Below, piece after piece: positions 7,785 to 15,530 of a stretch of DNA of 18,629 nt; position 1 is the first letter of the stretch; each line of letters begins with the position of its first letter. The stretch comes from JAAYKM01 sp964408155. GTDB lineage: Bacteria > Desulfobacterota > Syntrophia > Syntrophales > JAAYKM01. The notes beneath the pieces are model-generated. The model saw nothing but the letters and a program-made list of their open reading frames with translations, ran no database searches and had not been told where the DNA came from. The stretch spans positions 1 through 18,629 of the forward strand of contig CAYOYJ010000036.1 in NCBI GenBank assembly GCA_964408155.1, given 5' to 3'. The position numbers and the translations under genes are program-made.

Positions 7785-9137
7785 TTAAGCGTCTTCCTTG
7801 TACGGGGCGATGATCCCCTTGTCCATCATGAGGTTTACCTCGTCCCGGGCGCGTCGAATCTTGGACTCCGCCATGGCGAAAAGTTCCTTTTCCGTGAAAT
7901 TCAGCCTGGCCACACCCTGCTGAATCGCCGTCTTGGCTACCGCCACCGCTTCCCGGGGGAAGATTTCCCACTCGTCCATCGTCGGCAGCAGATAATCCTC
8001 GTGAATCCCCCTGTCCTCGGCGCAGCGGGCCAGCTCGACGGCGGCGGCAATGCACATTTCGTCGGTGATCACCCGGGCCATGACATCGAGGGTGCCCCGG
8101 AAAATCGCCGGGAACCCGACGGAGTTGTTAACCTGGTTCGGGAAATCGCTTCTCCCGGTCGCGACAATCCGGGCGCCGGCCTCTTTGGCCTCCCAGGGCC
8201 AGATTTCGGGTACGGGATTGGAGCAGACGAAGACGATGGCGTTGTCCGCCATACCGCTGATCCAACTCTTTTCAATGACCCCGGGGCCCGGTTTGGACAG
8301 AGCGATGACCACGTCTTGACCCCGCATGGCCTCTTCCATGTCGCCGTCGCGGTTTCCGGCATTGGTGATTTCGCAAAATTCCCGTTTTTCCTTGTGGCTT
8401 GGGCCGATGTCATCGCGTTTTTTATTCAAAATACCCTTGCTGTCCACGACGATCATTTTCTTCGGGTCCGCACCGGCCTTGAAGAGCATTTTGGCGATGC
8501 AGACATTGGCGGCGCCGATGCCGATCAGGGTGATGGTGGCGTCTTCCATTTTCTTGCCGACAATCTTCAAGGCGTTGATGAGCCCCGCCACGGTAACGGC
8601 GGCGGTACCCTGCTGGTCGTCATGCCACACGGGAATGGGGGCTTCCGCCCGCAGGCGGTCTAAGATATAGAAACACTTCGGGTTTTCGATGTCTTCGAGA
8701 TTGATGCCGCCGAAGGACGGTGAGATAAGCTTCACCGTTCGGATAAACTCTTCGGGGTCCTTGGTGTCCAGACAGATCGGGAAGGCATCGACGCCTCCCA
8801 GGTATTTGAAGATCAGGGCTTTTCCTTCCATTACCGGGAGCCCCGCCAGGGGACCGATATCGCCCAGACCCAGCACCCGGGTTCCGTCCGTGACAATGCC
8901 TACAGTATTTCCCTTGTTGGTGTAGTCGAAGACTTTATCGGGATTGGCGTGAATTTCCTTGCAGGGGGCGGCCACCCCGGGCGTATACCAGATGGCGAAA
9001 TCCTGCAGATCCCGGATGATGCATTTCGGTACGATTTCAATTTTACCTTTATAATAAGGATGCATTTTCAGGGCATCCTCCGCGGGTTTATTCGCCTTGG
9101 CGATCCTTTCTTCGTCGGTGGTCGGCTTGTCCGTCAT
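7785..9137 (-). CDS. Malic enzyme (oxaloacetate-decarboxylating malate dehydrogenase)
   Basis: 450 residues, full length for the short bacterial malic enzymes. It converts malate to pyruvate and CO2 with reduction of NAD(P), linking the C4 acids to pyruvate in the cytoplasm. Visible family motifs: catalytic-type Tyr51 in WYTPGVA, GIVTDGTRVLGLGDIG (80-95), Lys106 in VMEGKALIFKYLGG, metal-binding GGINLEDI (143-150), HDDQQGTA (172-179), the dinucleotide-binding GIGAANVCIAKML (206-218), CSNPVPEI and GRSDFPNQVNNSVGFP. The start is supported by AAGGAG a few bases before the ATG. NAD versus NADP preference cannot be read with confidence. First gene of a pair with the downstream radical SAM gene. Confidence 0.95.
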   Translation of the reverse strand: MTDKPTTDEERIAKANKPAEDALKMHPYYKGKIEIVPKCIIRDLQDFAIWYTPGVAAPCKEIHANPDKVFDYTNKGNTVGIVTDGTRVLGLGDIGPLAGLPVMEGKALIFKYLGGVDAFPICLDTKDPEEFIRTVKLISPSFGGINLEDIENPKCFYILDRLRAEAPIPVWHDDQQGTAAVTVAGLINALKIVGKKMEDATITLIGIGAANVCIAKMLFKAGADPKKMIVVDSKGILNKKRDDIGPSHKEKREFCEITNAGNRDGDMEEAMRGQDVVIALSKPGPGVIEKSWISGMADNAIVFVCSNPVPEIWPWEAKEAGARIVATGRSDFPNQVNNSVGFPAIFRGTLDVMARVITDEMCIAAAVELARCAEDRGIHEDYLLPTMDEWEIFPREAVAVAKTAIQQGVARLNFTEKELFAMAESKIRRARDEVNLMMDKGIIAPYKEDA

Positions 9138-9216
9138 GGTCTTCTCCTTGTTGCTCTAATTCCAGCGTAGCAATTTTTTGCTTGCTTATCATAGTCTTTT
9201 TGAGAAATAAAGCGCA

Positions 9217-9259
9217 CAAGGGATCAAATATTCGATATTCCTGACACCTTGGTCCCTTG
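9217..9259. repeat. Inverted repeat in the malic enzyme/htpX divergent intergenic region
   Basis: CAAGGGA (9217-9223) and TCCCTTG (9253-9259) form a perfect 7-bp inverted repeat 29 bp apart, with a smaller palindrome (AATAT-TCG-ATATT) between them. It lies in the 199-bp gap between two divergent genes, so it could be an operator or a chance structure. A GATAAT hexamer at 9278-9283 could be a -10 box for htpX, without a good -35. Confidence 0.3.
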
Positions 9260-9336
9260 ATTTGAATGATATTGCTGGATAATCCGGTCGGATTGCCTGA
9301 TCGGGAAGGTTATATTGATATGGTTATGGAGGGGAA

Positions 9337-10173
9337 ATGAACACGATCAAACTGGTTTTACTTTTAAGTTCCCTGGCGGGAATTCTGATGATCATCGGCT
9401 ATTTTGTCGCCGGAAAGGTCGGCGTAGCCATCGCTTTTGTTTTGTCTATGGTCCTCAATTTTGGAAGTTACTGGTATTCGGATCAACTGGTGCTCAAGAT
9501 GTCAGGCGCGCAGGAGGTAACGGAAGCGTCGGCGCCCCAACTGTATGATACGGTTAGAAAACTGGCGGAAAAGGCAACGCTACCCATGCCTCGAGTCTAT
9601 ATCATGCAGCAGGATTCGCCCAACGCCTTCGCCACGGGACGAAACCCGGAACACGCCGCCGTGGCGGTGACAACGGGAATCATGAAGATCCTGAACAAGG
9701 ATGAACTTTCCGGGGTGATTGCGCATGAGTTGTCCCATATCCGGAATCGCGACACCCTGATTGGAACCGTGGCGGCCACAATGGCCGGTGCCGTGGTCAT
9801 GGTGGCAACGGTGGCCCGCTGGGGGGCGGTTTTCGGTATGGGTGAAGACGGCGGACGAACGGTAGGTTTGATCGCTACGGCTATTGTCGCGCCTGTGGCG
9901 GCGACCCTGATCCAGGTGGCCATCTCCCGTTCCCGGGAATATCTGGCCGATGAAAGCGGCGCCCGCATGTCGGGGAAACCGGAAGCCCTGGCGGGTGCCC
10001 TGAAAAAAATCGCCCGGGGGGCACAGGCGAAACCGATGGATGCCAACCCTTCGACGGCGCATCTGTTTATTGTGAATCCCTTTTCCGGGAGCACCGTCAT
10101 GAACCTCTTCAGTACCCATCCACCGGTTGAAAAAAGGATTGAAAGATTAATGAAAATGAAGTTGAAGGAATAA
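9337..10173 (+). CDS. htpX: HtpX-type membrane zinc metalloprotease
   Basis: 278 residues. Inner-membrane M48 protease that degrades damaged or misfolded membrane proteins. Two hydrophobic segments lie at the N-terminus (about 4-24 and 29-47). The zinc site is HELSH (His130, Glu131, His134) with the third ligand Glu201 in SREYLADESGAR; two further hydrophobic segments lie between them (about 141-160 and 175-195). The C-terminal LFSTHPPVEKRIERL is characteristic of HtpX. The start has GGAGGGG just upstream. It is followed after 27 bp by threonine synthase, so the two are probably co-transcribed, though not functionally related. Confidence 0.95.
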   Translation: MNTIKLVLLLSSLAGILMIIGYFVAGKVGVAIAFVLSMVLNFGSYWYSDQLVLKMSGAQEVTEASAPQLYDTVRKLAEKATLPMPRVYIMQQDSPNAFATGRNPEHAAVAVTTGIMKILNKDELSGVIAHELSHIRNRDTLIGTVAATMAGAVVMVATVARWGAVFGMGEDGGRTVGLIATAIVAPVAATLIQVAISRSREYLADESGARMSGKPEALAGALKKIARGAQAKPMDANPSTAHLFIVNPFSGSTVMNLFSTHPPVEKRIERLMKMKLKE

Positions 10174-10200
10174 AACGCAACGAAGGAGCAGGCCGCAGCC

Positions 10201-11574
10201 ATGACGATACGTTATTACAGTACAAACCGGAATCTGGACCAGGTTCCGGGAATTACCCCGTTCAAGCAGTCTGTTTTTTTCCGGGAGGCCCTCCTGCAGG
10301 GGCAGGCCCCCGATGAGGGCCTTTATATGCCCGATCCGATTCCCGTTCTTGATTTTATCCGAGTGGCGGAACTCAAAGGAGCTCCCTACACAGAGGCGGC
10401 GAAGCTGGTAGCCGGAATTTACCTGAAGGAAGAGATCGAGTCGGATCTTTTAGACCAACTGGTGGAGGATGCCTATAACTTTACCGTACCCCTGGAAAAA
10501 GTCATGGACCGCAAATATATCATGCGCCTGGACCAGGGCCCGACGGCGTCGTTCAAGGATTTTGCCGCCAGACTGATGGCCAGGCTGATGAGCGCCGTCC
10601 GGGATAAGGGGCAGAGGCTCCACGTGCTGGTGGCGACCTCCGGCGATACGGGAAGCGCCGTAGGTGATGCCTTTCATGCCGTGGAGGGGATCGATGTCAC
10701 GATACTCTATCCCAGGGATGAAGTGAGCGGACGCCAGAAGAAGCAACTGGATTCAATCGGCGACAACGTTCAGGCCATTTCGGTGGACGGGAAGTTCGAC
10801 GACTGCCAGAATCTCGTAAAGGAGGCCTTTGCCGATCCGGAACTGGCAAGTCTGAATCTGACGTCGGCCAACTCGATCAACTTCGGCCGGATCATGCCCC
10901 AGATGATTTACTATGTTTATGCCTACGCCCAGTTGGCCGAACCAGGCGAGAGTATTGTCTTCTCCGTTCCGTCAGGCAATTTCGGCGACGCCCTGGGGTG
11001 TGAATATGCCCGGCGCATGGGGCTTCCGGTGGGGAAGCTGGTCATGCCCGTCAATGAAAATGATGGATTTCCCCGGTATCTTCAGACCGGTGTGTATCAA
11101 AAGATATCCCCGTCTCTGGCCTGCCTGTCCAATGCCATGAACGTGGGGCATCCGAGCAACCTGGCCCGGTTCTTCGATCTGTACGGTGGAACGGTGGACC
11201 GAACCGGTGAGGTTCATGTCTATCCGGACCGGGAGGACATGAAAAAACACATTTACTCCGTTTCCGTCAGCGATCAGGAAACCAAGGAAACCATTCGCCG
11301 TGTTTATGAAACCTACGGCTTGCTCCTGGAACCCCATGGCGCTGTCGGTTGGCGGGGATTGGAGGTCTATCTGGCCGAAAATCCGACGGCCGGTCCCTGC
11401 GTCAGCCTGGAAACGGCCCACCCGGCCAAGTTTCCCGACGAGATTGAGGAATTGCTGAGGATTGTTCCGGAACTCCCCCCCAGCATGCGGGATATCGACA
11501 GCCGGAAGGGAGAAGCCCTCAGTATGTCCGCGGATTACCCCGCCCTCAAGGCCTACCTCCTGGGGCGGCGTTAA
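10201..11574 (+). CDS. thrC: Threonine synthase
   Basis: 457 residues, matching the long threonine synthase class. It converts O-phosphohomoserine to threonine with pyridoxal phosphate. The N-terminus (YYSTNR, FREALLQGQAPDEGLYMP) is the family signature. The PLP lysine is Lys119 in DQGPTASFKDFAARLM. ATSGDTGSAV and SVPSGNFGDALGCEYARRMG provide the phosphate-binding and substrate loops. AAGGAG precedes the ATG by about 12 nt, slightly long. A good hairpin terminator follows. Confidence 0.95.
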   Translation: MTIRYYSTNRNLDQVPGITPFKQSVFFREALLQGQAPDEGLYMPDPIPVLDFIRVAELKGAPYTEAAKLVAGIYLKEEIESDLLDQLVEDAYNFTVPLEKVMDRKYIMRLDQGPTASFKDFAARLMARLMSAVRDKGQRLHVLVATSGDTGSAVGDAFHAVEGIDVTILYPRDEVSGRQKKQLDSIGDNVQAISVDGKFDDCQNLVKEAFADPELASLNLTSANSINFGRIMPQMIYYVYAYAQLAEPGESIVFSVPSGNFGDALGCEYARRMGLPVGKLVMPVNENDGFPRYLQTGVYQKISPSLACLSNAMNVGHPSNLARFFDLYGGTVDRTGEVHVYPDREDMKKHIYSVSVSDQETKETIRRVYETYGLLLEPHGAVGWRGLEVYLAENPTAGPCVSLETAHPAKFPDEIEELLRIVPELPPSMRDIDSRKGEALSMSADYPALKAYLLGRR

Positions 11575-11615
11575 AAAGTCAACATAAGCCCCCCTTTCGG
11601 TTCACGCATTTTCCG

Positions 11616-11650
11616 GGGGAAGGGTGAAAAGTCCTTCCCCTGTCTTTCTT
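11616..11650 (+). terminator. Intrinsic terminator after thrC
   Basis: GGGGAAGG (11616-11623) pairs perfectly with CCTTCCCC (11633-11640); two G-U pairs can extend the inner stem. The T-rich tail TGTCTTTCTT follows at once. It sits 42 bp past the thrC stop. Confidence 0.6.
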
Positions 11651-11674
11651 GAGCGGTAGCGACGAGAAATCTTT
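11647..11674. repeat. Degenerate copy of the dispersed hairpin repeat
   Basis: The core TTGAGCGGTAGCGACGAG followed by AAATCTT matches the half-element seen near 13145, 15671 and 16746 (TTTCGAG...GAGAAATCTT). Only one arm is present. Beyond it, 11675-11813 shows no feature I can support apart from the ribosome site of the next gene. Confidence 0.5.
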
Positions 11675-11813
11675 GACATTTGTTTGCCATCAAGAATTGG
11701 ATTTTGATGTTTCTCCGGGACTGAAATGATCCGGTGATAGAAGTTGACTTGAAAAATCAGTGGTCAAGGACGCCCGAATCATGTATTTCTAAACCGGCAG
11801 GAGGGCATACCGG

Positions 11814-12104
11814 ATGGATAGTCTCGACATTTTAACCTGGCAGATCGTCAAGTGGGTGTTGATCGTCCTGGTTGCCGCGTTCATCGGCCAGTTCGGCAAG
11901 ACTTTTGCCCAGTGCTTCATGCATCGCTTTCGCCGCGGGAAAACGGACGCGCAGCCGTCCGTATCCGTAACGACTGAATCGCCAGTCCCGGCAGATGTCG
12001 CTTTAACAACGAGTGAAGGCGCATCCAGAGCGTCGTTAAAGGCCCAAAAGAAGGAAGCCAAAGTACTGCTGAAAATGAAAAAGAAAGATGAGAAAAACAA
12101 ATAA
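11814..12104 (+). CDS. Small single-span membrane protein of unknown function
   Basis: 96 residues. One hydrophobic segment at about residues 9-24 (WQIVKWVLIVLVAAFIG) is followed by a basic stretch (MHRFRRGK), which predicts a cytoplasmic C-terminus. The rest is an Ala/Ser/Thr-rich linker and a strongly basic Lys-rich tail (KAQKKEAKVLLKMKKKDEKNK). GGAGGG lies about 9-11 nt before the ATG. It is 60 bp upstream of the thioredoxin reductase gene, so possibly co-transcribed. I recognise no family. Confidence 0.65.
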   Translation: MDSLDILTWQIVKWVLIVLVAAFIGQFGKTFAQCFMHRFRRGKTDAQPSVSVTTESPVPADVALTTSEGASRASLKAQKKEAKVLLKMKKKDEKNK

Positions 12105-12164
12105 CCGATCCGACCGACCTATTGCCAAAGCTGGAATCGGCATCGTTTCAAAGGAGAAATTCTT

Positions 12165-13136
12165 ATGTCTGAACCCAATATACCGGAAACTGTTTTTGAT
12201 GCCTTGATCGTCGGCGGGGGACCGGCGGGCTATACGGCAGGGCTTTACGCCGCCCGGGCGAACCTGAAGACCATGCTGATCGAAGGCGTGTCCACGGTCA
12301 GCCAGATTACCGTTACCGACTGGATCGAAAACTACCCCGGCATGCCCGAAGGGGCAAGCGGTTTCGACGTCGTCGATAAATTCAAAAAACAGGCCGTGCA
12401 GTTCGGTCTTCAGGTGGTGCAGGCGGATTGTAACGCCGTTGAGTGCCGGGAATGGCATGGGGTTAAGGGCTGGGCGGTCCTCCTCTCCGGCGGGAAGGCC
12501 TTCGAGGCCCTGGCTCTGATCGTGGCAACGGGCGCCCACTGGCGAAAACTTGACGTGCCCGGCGAGGAATCCTACACCGGACGTGGCGTTTCCTATTGTG
12601 CGACCTGTGACGGACCTTTTTACCGCAACCGCGAGGTCGTGGTCGTCGGCGGCGGTGATACGGCGGTGCAGGAGGCCCTCTTCCTCACGCATTTTTGTTC
12701 CAAAGTGACCATTGTTCATCGCCGTGACCGTCTGCGGGCGACGGCGATTCTCCAGCAGCGTGCCTTTGCCAACGACAAGATTTTTTTTGCCTGGCATGCC
12801 GTGGTTGATGAGGTAATCGGTGAGGAGACCGTCACCGGCGTCCGTCTGCGGGACGTCCGGGATTCCGGAAAAGCCTGGACTCTGCCCGCATCGGGGGTTT
12901 TTGTCTTTATTGGCCTGATTCCCAACAGTGAACTGGTGGCAGGGCAGGTCACCCTGGCGGATGATAAAGCTATTGTCGTTGATCGGGACATGCGGACATC
13001 GGCACCCGGCATCTTCGCCTGCGGCGACTGCACTCACAAGCTGCTTCGACAGGTGGTTACCGCCTGCGGCGACGGTGCGACGGCGGCTTTCGCGGCCCAG
13101 CTCTACGTTGAGGATCTAAAAGGCAACGCGTACTGA
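12165..13136 (+). CDS. trxB: Thioredoxin reductase (FAD/NAD(P)H-dependent)
   Basis: 323 residues, full length for the low-molecular-weight bacterial TrxB. It passes electrons from NAD(P)H through FAD to thioredoxin. FAD-binding GGGPAGYTAGLYAARA is at 17-32; the redox pair is CATC (Cys145, Cys148) in YCATCDGPF; the pyridine nucleotide site is VGGGDTAVQEA (161-171) with HRRDRLRA (185-192), whose basic residues suit NADPH; the C-terminal FAD motif is GIFACGDCTHKLLRQVVTACGDG. AAGGAG lies just before the ATG. A related thioredoxin-reductase-like enzyme with another acceptor cannot be ruled out. A second flavin disulfide reductase, the selenoprotein, is only two genes downstream. Confidence 0.92.
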   Translation: MSEPNIPETVFDALIVGGGPAGYTAGLYAARANLKTMLIEGVSTVSQITVTDWIENYPGMPEGASGFDVVDKFKKQAVQFGLQVVQADCNAVECREWHGVKGWAVLLSGGKAFEALALIVATGAHWRKLDVPGEESYTGRGVSYCATCDGPFYRNREVVVVGGGDTAVQEALFLTHFCSKVTIVHRRDRLRATAILQQRAFANDKIFFAWHAVVDEVIGEETVTGVRLRDVRDSGKAWTLPASGVFVFIGLIPNSELVAGQVTLADDKAIVVDRDMRTSAPGIFACGDCTHKLLRQVVTACGDGATAAFAAQLYVEDLKGNAY

Positions 13137-13144
13137 ACCGATCT

Positions 13145-13225
13145 TGTCATTTCGACTAAAAGGAGAAATCTTGTTTTAAAAGCATGGAGAAAGATTTCTC
13201 GTCGCCGGAGCTCCTCGAAATGACA
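13145..13225. repeat. Dispersed hairpin repeat, complete inverted pair
   Basis: TGTCATTTCGA (13145-13155) is the exact reverse complement of TCGAAATGACA (13215-13225), and GAGAAATCTT (13163-13172) of AAGATTTCTC (13191-13200). The 81-bp unit lies between trxB and lgt and could fold in the transcript. Related single or paired copies lie near 11647, 15671 and 16746. Confidence 0.75.
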
Positions 13226-13270
13226 TGAACTGACTTTCCGGGATAATGCCGGGATTCTCTTTATCTGTGG

Positions 13271-13287
13271 GAAGGAGTCATAACTTG
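13271..13287 (+). promoter_or_regulatory. Ribosome site fixing a TTG start for lgt
   Basis: GAAGGAG (13271-13277) lies 7 nt before TTG at 13285. The in-frame ATG at 13246 has no such site. Confidence 0.75.
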
Positions 13288-14121
13288 AGCGGCTGGCAAT
13301 CTATACCCTTTCATATCAATCCCAATATCATCGAGATAGGGTCTTTCCAGCTCCGATATTACAGCCTCATGTATCTGGTGGCCTTTGGCCTGGTCTATCT
13401 TCTGGTTCAATACCGCATAAAAAAAGAAAATTACGCATTCAAGATCGAAACGATCCAGGACTATTTCATCTGGGCGATTCTGGGGGTGATCCTCGGGGGG
13501 CGGCTTGGCTATGTTCTGCTCTACAACCTTGGCTATTACATGAGCCATCCCCTGGAGATTTTCCTCCCCTTTGAATTCTCCAACGGCATCCGTTTCACAG
13601 GCATAAGCGGCATGTCCTACCACGGCGGTGTCCTTGGTTTCATTCTGGCTACGGGTCTGTTCTGCCGGAAGATGCGGATTCCTTTCTGGCGTTTTGTTGA
13701 TTTACTGGTCCCGGTGATTCCCCTGGGGTATACCTTCGGACGAATCGGCAATTTCATCAACGGCGAACTCTACGGTCGTACCACCGATGCGCCTTGGGGA
13801 ATGGTTTTCCCGGCGGATCCGGAAAGGCTGGTCCGTCATCCTTCTCAGTTGTACGAGGCCTTTTTCGAGGGCGTCGTCCTGTTTGTCCTGCTGTGGATCT
13901 TGCGCCGGAGAAGCCCCTTCGAGGGATTTCTGGCCGGCATGTACCTGGTCGGCTATGGTGTTGTGCGGTTCTTTATCGAGTTTTTTCGGGAACCGGACAG
14001 TCAATTAGGTTTTATTTTGGGGCCCTTTAGTATGGGCCAGATTCTTTGTTTATTCATGATCTTGTGCGGCATGGGCATTTGGTATGTCCGTCGCGCAGGG
14101 AACAGGTCCTCCGCTTGTTGA
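13285..14121 (+). CDS. lgt: Prolipoprotein diacylglyceryl transferase
   Basis: 278 residues from a TTG start at 13285, chosen for its GAAGGAG 7 nt upstream and because the mature family begins about here (FHINPNIIEIGSFQLRYYSL). The upstream in-frame ATG at 13246 would add 13 residues without a ribosome site. Lgt is an inner-membrane enzyme that transfers diacylglyceryl from phosphatidylglycerol to the lipobox Cys of prolipoproteins. Visible are about seven membrane segments, the conserved GISGMSYHGGVLG with its His, and the signature GRIGNFINGELYGR. RHPSQLYEA and RFFIEFFREPD complete the family pattern. It sits between trxB and the selenoprotein gene. Confidence 0.95.
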   Translation: MSGWQSIPFHINPNIIEIGSFQLRYYSLMYLVAFGLVYLLVQYRIKKENYAFKIETIQDYFIWAILGVILGGRLGYVLLYNLGYYMSHPLEIFLPFEFSNGIRFTGISGMSYHGGVLGFILATGLFCRKMRIPFWRFVDLLVPVIPLGYTFGRIGNFINGELYGRTTDAPWGMVFPADPERLVRHPSQLYEAFFEGVVLFVLLWILRRRSPFEGFLAGMYLVGYGVVRFFIEFFREPDSQLGFILGPFSMGQILCLFMILCGMGIWYVRRAGNRSSAC

Positions 14122-14175
14122 GGTCCTCTATCATGATTTACCGAAGTGATGTTTAACCGATCATTGCTTCATGGA

Positions 14176-14193
14176 AAGGAGGGACAAACCATG
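14176..14193 (+). promoter_or_regulatory. Strong ribosome site fixing the true start of the selenoprotein gene
   Basis: AAGGAGGG (14176-14183) lies 7 nt before the ATG at 14191. The ATG at 14326, just after the TGA, has no such site. This supports 14191 as the start and the TGA as an internal codon. Confidence 0.85.
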
Positions 14194-15525
14194 GGGGAAA
14201 AACTGGTTATTGTCGGCAGCGGGGCGGGTGGCGCCTCCGTTGCGGCGGAAGCGAAACGGAGGAACCCGGATCTCGACGTCCTGATGATTGAACAGGGAGA
14301 CTACACATCCGTCGCAGCTTGACCAATGCCCTATTACATCGGTGATGTAATCCAGGATGAAGACAAACTGGTGGCAAGAACACCGGAGCGGTTCCGGGAC
14401 GGAGGCATTGAGGTTCTGACCCGGACGTCGGTGATGGAAATCGATACCAAGGAATCGCTGGTGCAACTGGGGGATGGATCACGTGTCAAATACGATATTC
14501 TGACTATCGGTACAGGGACGATTCCGATTCTGCCGGGGATTCCCGGCCAGGATCTCGAAGGGGTTTTCACACTTAAACGTTTGAACGACGCCATCCGAAT
14601 CAAAGCCCGGATCGAGGAAAAGCCGGTCCGCGAAGTCGCGATCATCGGCGCCGGGTTCATCAGCATGGAGATGTGCGAGAACCTGAGACGGCGCCATATC
14701 AAAACGACCGTTATCAACATGGGGGCCTTGCCTGTGACTCGCTGGGATCCCATCTTTTCTAAGAAGGCCCAAGAGGAACTGGACAAAAACGGTGTCATTA
14801 CTCTTACGGGAACCAAAACCCAGAACATCGAGAAGGGGGCGGATGGACGGCTGCATCTGACCACAACGGTGGGTGAGTTGGTGGTGGACCTCTTGATTTT
14901 GGCCATCGGCGTCAAACCGGATGTGCAACTGGCTGCCGCCGCCGGGATTCCCCTGGGAAAGACCGGGGCGATCCAGGTGGACTTCTCCCAGAAAACGTCG
15001 CCGGGAAATATCTATGCGGTGGGCGACTGCTGTGAGGTTTTTAACCGGGTGAGCAAGCGCTGGGTGCACATTCCTCTGGGTGATATTGCCAACAAGCAGG
15101 GTCGGGTCGCAGGCCGCAACATCGGCGGCTCGCCCATGCTCTTTCCCGGGATTGTCGCAGCCCAGTCCTTCCGCCTGTTTGATCTGGAAATGGCGGCAAC
15201 GGGGATCGATGAACGGGAAGCAGCCCAGGCGGGATTTCATCCCGTCAGTACCGTCATCTGGGGCAACGCCCTTGCAGGACCCATGCCGGGGAACAGTTCC
15301 GTGGGGATAAAACTCATCGCGGATCAGTCGACAGGCAAGCTTCTGGGGGCCCAGGCGATCGGTGGAGCCGGTGCCGTCAGCCGGATCAACACCCTGTCTT
15401 GTGCCCTGTGGGCCGGGTTAGGTTTGGATGAGGTGGCGTATCTTGATCTGGCCTACGCACCGCCCTTCAGCCCCTCGTGGGATCCGATCCACGTGGCGGC
15501 GCAGGATTTGCTGAAGAAGATCTAA
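14191..15525 (+). CDS. Selenocysteine-containing flavin disulfide reductase (CoA-disulfide reductase/NADH oxidase family)
   Basis: 444 residues with Sec at position 44, encoded by the in-frame TGA at 14320-14322. The first 43 residues carry the FAD-binding motif (VIVGSGAGGASVAAEAKRR) and the end of the first beta-alpha-beta unit (LDVLMIEQGDYTSVAA). After the TGA the frame continues PMPYYIGDVIQDEDKLVARTPERF. This aligns without a gap to the active-site region I recall for S. aureus CoA-disulfide reductase (FANCALPYVIGEVVED), placing Sec on the single redox Cys (Cys43 there). An NAD(P)H motif follows (VAIIGAGFISMEMCENLRRR), then IYAVGDCCEV and the C-terminal dimer domain with AYAPPFSPSWDP. A Tyr pair before PGNS in the S. 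aureus enzyme is Pro-Met here, so CoA disulfide may not be the substrate. Ignoring the TGA would leave a 399-residue fragment lacking the FAD site. No second CxxC or rhodanese domain is seen. Likely reduces a disulfide, peroxide, polysulfide or oxygen with NAD(P)H in the cytoplasm. Confidence 0.88.
14320..14322 (+). other. In-frame TGA read as selenocysteine (codon 44)
   Basis: The 14191 frame and the 14326 frame are the same (135 nt apart), and the TGA is the only stop between 14191 and 15523. It falls at the family's catalytic Cys position. Alternatives are a TGC/TGT-to-TGA sequencing error or a nonsense mutation; the hairpin that follows argues against both. Confidence 0.88.
14330..14356 (+). 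promoter_or_regulatory. Bacterial SECIS element
   Basis: ATTACATC (14333-14340) and GATGTAAT (14344-14351) form a perfect 8-bp stem with the loop GGT (14341-14343). Three more pairs (CCT 14330-14332 with AGG 14354-14356) form below a 2-nt bulge. Eighteen nucleotides separate the TGA from the loop. Bacterial SECIS models require a small apical loop with a G in its first two positions, about 16-37 nt after the UGA, and this fits. SelB would bind here. The same bases encode the conserved YYIGDVI. Confidence 0.85.
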
Positions 15526-15530
15526 GGGAT

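Noticed and set aside
12036..13037. Long minus-strand open frame of 333 codons opposite trxB
   Set aside because: A shadow of the GC-rich trxB frame; composition is unlike a protein and there is no ribosome site or family match.
14326..15525. A 399-residue oxidoreductase starting at ATG 14326
   Set aside because: No ribosome site, no FAD-binding N-terminus, and the frame upstream of the TGA encodes exactly the missing 43 residues with a strong ribosome site.
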